Assembly (NCBI GenBank): GCA_028565715.1
Contig: JAOXYC010211572.1
Span: 1 to 11,311 of the forward strand
DNA from: Phoronis pallida
Taxonomy: Eukaryota > Phoronida > Phoronidae
Reading direction: 5' to 3'
Length of the DNA: 11,311 nt
A program made the position numbers and the translations under genes. Shown piece by piece: positions 1 through 9,900 of the stretch. The first letter of the stretch is position 1; each line of letters starts with the position of its first letter. The notes below the pieces were generated by a model, which worked only from the letters and a program-made list of their open reading frames with translations, did no database searches and had not been told where the DNA came from.

Positions 1-818
1 CTGAACAACTCACTCTCCTAGTAAGGAACTTTTTATTATTATGTTATCAGGAGAGTATGAACAATTTATTCCATCATGAATATTCCTAATGCAAAATTAA
101 CTGTTTGAAAAAAATCTGTTTGTGATTAAAAAAATATAATTACTTATCATTATTGATGATGCAAATTAAAAACGCGCATTTAAAATGACAACAGCAATTA
201 AACACACCACAAGTTCAAATCCCTATAAAAAATGCACCTAACAAATACTTACAGTCATCCTATTGAGAGGGCCACACAGAAGCAGGGAAAAGACATGAGA
301 CACAATAGGTTACATTTAAAGCACAAGGGGATTACACATTTGAAATAGATGTCACGTCAATTAATTTAATGATTACCAGTCACAGAACAATCAGTTTGAC
401 CATAATTAGGCTTAAACTGAATATTTTTAGAAACAACACTGTGTGTTACAAGAAAACAAAGAAAAGACAATTGACAACAATTAGGCCACAAAGCATCTAG
501 AATAATGTGGACGTTTAACACATTTTTAGTAGAAATAAGAGTAAGAGTTTGTTAGCCTGCGGTTTTTAAACACAGATACATAGACATTTTGAAGATCACA
601 GGGTCCATTCCACGCAGAATCTTACAACAAGATATTCATTTAAAGTCAGGTTTCTCAAAGCCTGCCTAATAACAATCTCAACTAAATGTGCAGTTCTTAT
701 CAAAGGAACTTATTTCATTTTGCAGCTCAGAATCTTACCAATAAAAATTGTCCAGTTTCTCATTATTGAATTTTTGTTTGTAAGACTCTGTGACATGGTT
801 CCCTGATCAGTCTACCTG
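1..818. other. 3' UTR or intron beyond the last confident exon
   Basis: AT-rich DNA with no ankyrin-like coding sequence on the minus strand and no sustained open frame on either strand. Minus-strand AATAAA occurs at 32-37 and 65-70 and ATTAAA at 365-370, which would suit a 3' UTR ending near the left edge. Confidence 0.5.
596..665 (-). CDS. Candidate terminal exon (weak)
   Basis: A possible acceptor GTTATTAG|GC at 665 would join exon 18 in phase (AG+G = Arg) and give 22 more residues (starting QALRNLTLNEYLVV) before TGA at 598-596, for a protein of about 705 residues. Minus-strand AATAAA signals at 32-37 and 65-70 would then end a 3' UTR of about 550 bases. The peptide is not recognisably ankyrin, and other acceptors nearby also give short tails, so this is only one option. 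Confidence 0.25.
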
Positions 819-837
819 TCAATATATCAATACATAC

Positions 838-958
838 CTGCTCCTTAAACTACAAAATAGTCGTTCTCCAGAGGTATGCTCCTTAACAGCTTTTTCTAGT
901 AATGTTGTATTACCTTCCATTATCAGGGGTACAATGCCAGAATAGTGCTCATACATAT
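838..958 (-). CDS. Exon 18: last exon supported with confidence
   Basis: The acceptor is CATTCTTGCAG and the donor CAG|GTATGT, a strong site. AT completes GAT (Asp643), then 39 codons and AG. The peptide (MYEHYSGIVPLIMEGNTTLL, then EKAVKEHTSG) resembles a degenerate ankyrin helix pair. If the donor is not used, the frame reads six more codons to TGA at 821-819. Confidence 0.85.
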
Positions 959-3900
959 CTGCAAGAATGAAACATTATCCATAAATAGTTTCTCATTCTT
1001 TTCATACATTTAGGGAATAACAGTGTCACGGTTATGTTGCAGTCATATTGAACTGTATAATAATTTCAATGAAAAATGTCAATAAAACTATCTTTCAAAT
1101 TAAATCGTATTTTTAGTACAAATATCAAAGTTGATTTATTTCATAAATCTTCCAACTTTACTGTTTTAAAGGATTTTTTCATCTTATTTCATTAATCAAA
1201 ATAGAAGCAAGAACTATGATCATTAATCTATAATTTCTTTCATATCAATTAATTTCAAATGATAATCCATAGCATCAGTTATAACTAAGTAACTAAGGTT
1301 ACCTGATAAATACAGTCTAAACTCATCATTCTTTATAGACTCAAATGCTGTCTGTCCCCGTACACTGCGTCCATGGACATCACAGCCCCACTCAATCAAT
1401 AACTGGAAATATAGAGTCAGAATGTTAAAAAAGTAAGACTAGTCTAATTTCAAAGTAAATAGAAATCATCACTCACCAAATATTTTAATGAAATAGTGAA
1501 TTATACAATGTCTGAACTACCACAAACAATGAACCAACTAACTTATTAACTACTTTTGAGTGGTTGGTTGCATACTTGGTAGTTATCGGTCAGAAGCCAT
1601 TTTAAAACGCCAATGGACGTGGAAAAATTTCAGCAGAATCGTTCGACAACAAGATTCATGTGATCTCTGACACCTTAGCTACCATGCTTTCTATCAGCAA
1701 AAAGTCTAACTAAACCCTGTTTTGTTCAACATTCGATTGAAAATGGGAATTGAGCTATTTTATCCAAATTTTAACTTCCGGTGTATACGATGAACTTTGC
1801 TTAACTTCAAACGTCAATGGACGCGGAAAAACTTTCACCGATACCCCCAATATTTTGCACAAATAAGGCAATGTATGTGCTTTCAATCCCTGGCTATCGA
1901 CAAATATTGGGAGTTGTCTCCCCTTTCTTAAATTCCTGGGGGAAGCCCCATCACTGTACATTTCAGACGGGGGAATCTCAGACAAATTTAACGCATGCGC
2001 AGAGTCGATGTTTGATTTTTCTGGAGTTGTATCACATTGAATATCATCTTTTTGGACTAAGAGATTTCAAACTTAAAATAATCATAGCAAGCAAAAATAT
2101 TGTCTTATGGCACACATTCTAGTATTACTTACATGAGCAATTTTCCGCTGCATTCCTTCAATGGCGCTAAACAAGGGTGTGAAACGGAAGTTATTCTTCA
2201 CATCAATATTGGCACCATTTTCCAGCAGATATTCCACTATTTTCTACAAAAAATCAAGCAAACCATTAACATTAGGTAATTAGATTTGTCCAAATATTTA
2301 AGTCAAATTTAACATCTTCGTGAGAACTTCTATTCTACGCAAAATAGTATATATCAAGAGATCTTAACAATTAATAAATTATTATCAATGTTAATAAGTT
2401 ATTTTCAAACCCATGTTCAATGAAGAATAACCAATCGCCAAACAAGGAGACTCCTAGTGATATTTCTCCAACAAATACTTGAATAAAAAATTTAATACAA
2501 TTTTTTCATCAATACAGACTTACAAAGTTCCCCACTCGACAACCCCAATGCAATGCTGTGCTACCAGTACTTGGTTCCTTCCCATTGATAAAAGATGGCG
2601 ATGTCCGGAAAAACACAACCATACGTTTGATTGTTTCAAACTCCTCATCTTTGGCAGCCCGTACAAAGATACGATGCCAGCCCACATGGTTTCCAGGGAA
2701 TACTTGGTACAGAAATTCAATGCCTGCTTTCAACTGCTTGTTCCGAGACTGACTCTCAAAAAACACCTAGAAATACATAGATTTTTGAATTATAAAATGT
2801 GTCATGTATTTTTACTAGGCAAGCTTAGTAACGGTCACAAGATTTCAATTACAGTATTCCATCAAATAGCCGATTATTTTTTAACTAATTAATTTTTTTT
2901 TATGAATTTGCAAAGTTGTGTTCTAACAAGCACACATTACATCCCATCTAAACTATGTTAATGCAGTGATTGTGTCTAGAAATGTTATCAACAACAAATT
3001 TTTTGATTCTATACTCTTTCAGGGTTCCTTAATGTAAGACAAGCTTAATTTCCCAGAATTCCCCAGGCAGCTGAAGTTCCAACAACCAGGAGACTTGGCC
3101 TTTCCATTGAAGAATAACTTATTATGTAACTGACCACTGAACAATAAATCCCAACTTACATCATATTGTGGATAATGTCCAGGATTCACCTCAACCATAT
3201 CATATAGGCGAAGACGTAAGATCTTCCTTATTGGAGCTGCAATAAAAGCCAGTAGTTTTTAATATTCTTTTTGGCCACATCAACAGAAAAAACAACATTT
3301 TGTTTGAGCAATAAAAAAACCTTGAAGAAAAAAAATCTATTTATAAAAAAGAAAACAATCTTCTATAAAAAACTAACCAACAAAACATGGCAGTGAATGA
3401 TGCACTTTGCAGACGATGACAGAAAATAAATGGTGAGACCAAAGTATCAGTATTCGTATAATAAAACAAATATGGATCGCTTCCTTGGGCAATATCAGGT
3501 TCTATGGACCTTGTGAGCCCTTAGGCAACATCGCTTTACCTTCGTCCATAGAACCAGATAACTGGATATTGCCCTCAGAAGCGGTCCATATTCGTATAAT
3601 ACTTTACAATGTGTACCTTTTACAAAGAAAATCATAACTTACTTTTATTTTTAGCAGTAAAGTCATCAATATACTCCCCAGTATCTTTGTTCCGGAGTAT
3701 AATCTTACGACCTTCTGCACAGATTTCTTTATCTGTGCTCAGATAAAATCCAGAACCATTAGTCAGATTCTAAAAAGGAAACCAAAATCTAAACTTACAG
3801 AGAAACACCTGATGAATTTTGATAAATGGATAAATCAGCCAGCCCTATGTTAAGATAAAACCAAAGTGTGTTTTCTTCTGGCCAAACTCACTACATTTTG

Positions 3901-6900
3901 AAGACAGAAACATTTGGTCCTCTTGACAGGGAGTCAAACCTAATCTCCTATATCCATACAAGTGTACAGAATCACTACAATACCAAGGACCTTAAGTTTT
4001 CTGTGCAATTTCAACACTGTAGAGTAACGTTGCGTAGTTTTAAGAAACATACCAGGTTGATAACCATAGAAAGACATAGATCATTTATGGTCAGGTTCCT
4101 TGGTACTTTCATTGTGTCGAACCTCAGAGCTATTCTTTCACGTATACTCTGGTGCACCTAAAAAAGAAGGAGAAAGTTATCTGACATCGTTTTATATCAA
4201 ATTGTCTTAATTTATTTGTAACTTCTATAAATACACAAAAAGCTGCATTACACTTTCCCATTCGTACCTGTTTCTGTACTGTCATCACATGATCAACCCA
4301 CTCTTGGCAAAAGTCAAGGTCAAACTTGGTTTCAAGGACTTTCACAGCTGAAATAGAAAACAGATTCTATGGTCAATCTTAACTAAATAAATCTAATTTT
4401 CAATTATAGAAGATACAAGAAAAGAAGATACAAGAATTCGTACAGGTTTCAAACACAAATAAGCTCAGCTCATATGCAGCATAATAGCTAGGATTTTTTT
4501 TATTACGAGTTCAAAAATTTGTTTCATATTACACAATGATATATTGACTTTGCAGGCTGATTGGTCGATACATGCAATTATTATTACGATAACTTTGCAA
4601 CAGATAAGTTTCCTCTAACGGCAGAGATAGAGAATGTTCTTGATCTAACAGACCTATGACACAATTAGGTTGTTTGACAAACCTTCTTTATGATTTTCCA
4701 TGTCCTGTTTTATGTCTTTTTTCCTCTTCAAATCTTGCATGTTGACTACTACTGGTGGGAATTCTTCCAGTTGTAGAACACATTCCCTGATCAGCTGATG
4801 TAGAGTTTTCTGTTGAGAAAAAAAACGTCATATGATCCCTGGCCGATATATGAATAAATGGTACTTGTTTGTTACTGTAGGCAATGGTAACTTCTAATAG
4901 TTGATTACTCTTTTGAATAGCTGTTTAGTTCCCAGTATGAAGACTAAGAGAAATTTTAAGCATCGAGAAGCAAGGGCAATATTTCCATTGTACAAGAATC
5001 ATTGATGTTTACAAGCTAGGTAAGTAAGAATGCACACTGGTTGGTCATTTTGTTGTCCTGGGAGTTTGAATTATTGTTTCCGAAAGTCTTCAAGGTTTTT
5101 AACAGTCACATTGTTGGGCCTGTTCGAAATAAAGTGTTCGCAGAAATATCATGAACATCAAAGTGACTGTTGTGATAGAAGATTGCTGATCCTAACAAAA
5201 GGGGGAGTTACTTACCCTGCGGTTGATGACTGCACGACACTGTCGGTACTTGTAAGCGATCATGAAGAAATAACAAAAATATGCACACACCGACAAAGGG
5301 TCAGCCTACAAAATATTATTCAGATTAAAATCTATCAAATTTGTTCAACTAAATATCAAATTGCTCTTCACATTGACTCATTATCATAATTATACTTTGA
5401 AGTATCATAAAACTTGAGATGAAAACCAAGTATAACACAGGATGTGCATTATTTTCCAAGTGAATGTGTGTATGGGGTGTATGCAGCATTAGTTATGTTT
5501 GTGAGATTTGCAGACTAAGATTGTAAATCGCATTGTATTAGTGTGTATAAAGGTTGAGTCGCAGCGTTTTGAAGTAATTTTACTGTGAAAAAATTGAAAG
5601 GCTGACACCAACTTTGTCCACAATGCAAATTCCAATATGGCAGACATATCACTAGCCTTTAGGTAAGGATTATCAAAACAAAATGTGAATTTGTAATGCA
5701 CATAAGAAATAGATCTCATATTCAAGTAAACAATTGATCAAAAACATAAACAGAACAAAAATCATCCCTCCAAACTGTTTCGCATTGATAGTTTTCTTTC
5801 CAGATCCTGTTCCTAAAAACAATGTAAAAACTTACCTCGACCAAATCAGCAGAATCAAATGGTGTTTCACTATAAAACATTTTCTCAGCAGTTCTAAGGC
5901 ACAAGTTTATAGTCCATCTAAAATTTTAAAAAACACGTACCAAATTTAAGGTTTGAGACATATTAACAATATTTTGGGTTAACTTAATACCTTGAAACAT
6001 TTTATTATTTAAAAAATGTTATCATAGCACTCTGTGATATTGTTTTATTTGATGGTGTACGGTCCAGGTTTTTTAAGAAACAGATAAAACCAATCACATT
6101 CTCTATGAAAGGTATAAAAAGATATTGTTCCCGACCTCCTGTTTTGATGGTAAAAACATAATTCACTTATAAGCACACAGACTTGTTTGAAAATTTAAAC
6201 GTTTCCAGCCTCATTCTGACAACAATCAGTCTGATCAAGACCATCAGAATCACTGTGGCTAATCACATGACTTCAAACCACGAAAAATGGCTGCTCGACA
6301 GAGAGAAGCGATGAGAATTCTGACGTAAGCAAGTTCAGTTTTCATCTGTGGCTCAAAGTAGGTATCCTAAGCGATGTAGAAATAAATTATTTGTGGTATT
6401 GTGTTCACTTTAGCCCACCAAAATCGATCGTGCTTGCCAAATTTGCTAAAACATGTGGTGTTCAGGTCTTGTTTTAGCTTTTCCGGGGATATTACGCTAA
6501 ATTTGATATAGAAATGTGAACAGTACTGTTTTGTAGTGCTTAGGATACTTTTTGTTATGTTAATTCATATAATAATGCAGCTTTTCCTTCAAAATTTGCC
6601 AAATTTCACACGTTGTCCTTCATTTCTCGTCAATGAAAGTCACATGATTAGTCACAGTGAGAATGATGGTGGAAATGTTTGAAGTCTGAGATTAGCCTGT
6701 CTGACAATATGAAATGAAGCTTTAACGTTTTGACGATTCTTTATGTCCACAGACATTTTGCTTGGTAAATCTACACTGGTTTCGTTCTTCATCTTACCTA
6801 TCATTGAGCAAAACTTCAGTTGTAAACGTATCAGGTATAATTGAGTTGACCAGAGCACATAACACACGACTGTCTACCAGGTCATCAATACTCTGAAAAC

Positions 6901-9900
6901 ACACAACATGAATACCAGACTTTAGGTACAAACTGCTTAATAAATTATGTATATTTTTAAAAACAAACCAAAGAGAAGCTGTGAAAAGGGTTTGAAATGA
7001 TTACATTCACCTACCATAGGCCAATAACAAGTTGGTATGAGCCAAAAGAATAATCTAATGTCATCAACATAATATACACGTTAAATTCACATCCAAGCTC
7101 AATAAATTGAAATAACTTAAATTAATAAATTAAAGTAAATATTCTAACATTAACACCAAATGAATCTCAGGCTGAGAAGTAAACGGCCGTCTTTACTAAT
7201 TGACTCTAACTTGTCCAGCGTTCAACTGAGTAAAACTGCACTAAATTCAGACAAAGACGTCAACTAATTAACATTAAATTACCAGAACTCGTAACCTCCT
7301 GCCTTCCCATGTCATTTGTAAGTGGGTATTGACTATCTCCAGTATACAGTCATCAGGAGCCGGGTAATTCTCTGGGTTACGACGGTTTGCTTTAAACTGC
7401 TTACAGTACTCAGAACCTGGGAAGGCCTCATAATCATCCATTGGACTAGGACTCTGAAATGTGAGACTGCTAATAACATTCCTGTTTTTTTAACTGCAAA
7501 CATTCTTATAAATCCTTTTAATACTGGGCTTACAGAAACATGACTAGCGTGGGGCCCATGCAAGTACGTTGTTATGATAAATTATCAACTATTTGAAAAG
7601 ATTTGAAATTCGAGTAAAGTTCTTGAAATGCAAAATTTGACATTTTTCAGTTTGCATTGTTGTCTAAAAAGACATTCATTGGAAATTGACAAATACAGCT
7701 TGTAAATTAATAATAATGAAAATGTCGGAGAATTAATTTGGTATAAAAAACACCAGAGTTTCTTAACAACAAACTTTGACCAAACAACTTTAATTGTTAA
7801 AACAAACAAAAATCAACCTTATAATTGGATATTCAAAGTGTCGGTGCATTTTTTATTGAATAACATCTTGCCATTAACAAATAGTATCATGATACTTACT
7901 GGGTCCACTACTTCTTCACGTTTTGTAGAGGAAGCACCAAACCCCGAGAGTAGAGACTGTTTGGCTTTATACTTCTTCTTCTTCTTTGGTGGTGCATCTG
8001 GAATCCACTGTAACACACAATTGTATAAATTACATCATCAGGAAATCTGACGGGGACAGCAGGTGGATTATTGCTTTTAAATCAGTAATGGCAGTCTGGA
8101 CATCAGTTTTGAATTAACAATGACTGACTGACTTAATCCTCGTTGAATAGGGGGCAGTGACAACTGCTCTCCACCGGACTCTGTTTTGGGCCGTGGTCAC
8201 ACACAGCTCATGCCTGTTTTTTTGAAGCTCTGAGATGGTGGTGCATTACCAGGATGTTGGCGGTCAAAGGTTTCTATTTAGATCTTACCCGGCCAGGTAT
8301 CCCACAGTGTATTTGTCAGGAGTTCTATCAACTGAACAATACAAATCAAAGGTATTTTAAAATGATGTTTACCCAACATTGTGTTTTGAAAATGGGTTGT
8401 TAGTCACTAAATCTGAACATGGAGATGGTGTTTTTGTAACTAGTATAACTTAAAACAAATAAATCATTTACCCTGAATGGAATTTCTGTGAGAACTTTGT
8501 CATCATCACTTTGAAGATATTCTGCCCTCTCCCATAAAAACCATATATCATGACTGATCAGTCGCCATAGAAACTCAAACATCTGCAAAATAACAATGGT
8601 GGTAGCTAAAATGTGACAAAATTTCAGTGTTTTAATAGTCAAAAAACTTTTATTTCAGATACAGAATATTTGATTAGAAATGTGTTGAATTTGATCTATT
8701 AAACAATACTCCAGAATTTAGAAGATATTTCCATTTCAGATGTTGCCTGTATTCTCCCATATATTGAAATATTGATGTTTTTTAAGACAGACAATTACAA
8801 ATCAATTTTCAAATATTTTTTTATCGTACACACCCGGGTATGAGCCCTGTTTTAATAAAATCTCAATATTGTGGTAATAGGTGAATGCATGTAACATAAA
8901 AGCACACTTGGGGAATATGCCCACACTAGTTTGTTTGGCTTGCCTAATCTACAAGCCCATGGGCTTGTACCAGGAATGTACGGTATAACACCGAAACTTA
9001 CATGATCTGCACTTCTCATAGCAACCAGCCTTGTATCCACATAAATATCCTGGGGAATCAGTTTGCTGAAATATTCAACAAAAAATACAAATCTTTGTTT
9101 AACAGAAAAAGATCATTTTGCAATAAAAATAAACAATCAGAAATTGCTCAAGTGGGCAGGCAAAGACAAATCATTTCTTGATCCTGATTATGGTAGTCTG
9201 GTTGACTTGGGAACAGCAAGTTTTCCAATGTTAGATAATGGGATCAACATAGCAGATGAAAATCATTTATGAAAAAATATGAATTAGGAATTTTAATTGC
9301 AAGAGATTAACACCGCTGATAATATGCATTCTGAGTGAAAACATAACATCTTTGAAATGCTTCTTTTTAAAATTAATTTTTGTTGTATTCATACCACGTT
9401 TTCAATTCAGTTACAATCCATTCTGCTCTAGTGATTCTTTGCTGTTGTGTTAACCTGAAAAAGCAGAACATAATATAAAATATAAATAACAGATTTGCAG
9501 TTTGTATAATTGAATCATGCTTCATAAAAAAAAAATGTTCATGTTACTATGACACTAAGTATGAACTAATTGATGTTTGAAATAAAGAAAATGTTTGATA
9601 GATCATTAGTCCTGCCAAATTATCAGCATTTAGAGAAAAAGAAGAACAAGAACGACCCCTAAATGTTCAGGACAAGTTAATTAGAATACCTAATAAAAGA
9701 GAGTAATGCTCATATGAAAAACTTTCTGAAGCCTGTTTTAAAATACCAACAGTACAACTGATATAAGGTCCTTTTATAAAATACTTAATGTGTATGCTTT
9801 TTTTCTGACATGGGGTGATAAATTATGAAAAGACAGATAAATTCTCAACCTGACCGGGAATTGAACTACTTGAACAAGTATCATGAGAATTGAAGACTTG

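Larger units (their letters stand above)
1403..2132 (-). other. Intron 16, with repeat and promoter-like content
   Basis: A 730-bp intron. Its middle (about 1600-2010) is richer in GC than the rest and carries a duplicated 28-bp motif, small inverted repeats, and ETS-like and NRF1-like sites, listed separately. Small open frames here (for example 1817-2122 plus strand) have no coding character. Confidence 0.75.

Noticed and set aside
418-510. Alternative terminal exons beginning after acceptors near 420 and 498
   Set aside because: They give only a few residues (for example RCFVA then stop) before a stop codon and are no better supported than the 596-665 option.
1817-2122. Plus-strand open frame of 101 codons in intron 16
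   Set aside because: It overlaps the duplicated motif and inverted repeats, has no domain or splice support, and lies antisense to an established intron.
3868-4161. Plus-strand open frame of 97 codons
   Set aside because: It is the antisense shadow of exon 12 (4053-4157), whose minus-strand reading joins its neighbours in phase.
5101-5171. Inverted pair AACAGTCACATTG / CAAAGTGACTGTT as a transposon
   Set aside because: Arms are only 13 bases, with no direct flanking repeat and no extended symmetry, so chance is likely.
5216-5305. Hydrophobic FCYFFMIAY stretch as a transmembrane segment
   Set aside because: It falls exactly on the last helix of CH2, a buried hydrophobic helix in the fold, and is interrupted by charged residues soon after.
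5030-5389. Plus-strand open frame of 119 codons
   Set aside because: It is the shadow of exon 9 (5216-5305) plus flanking intron; no recognised peptide.
9063-9272. Plus-strand open frame of 69 codons, ATG-led
   Set aside because: No domain, no splice or promoter support, and it lies in the intron between exons 2 and 3.
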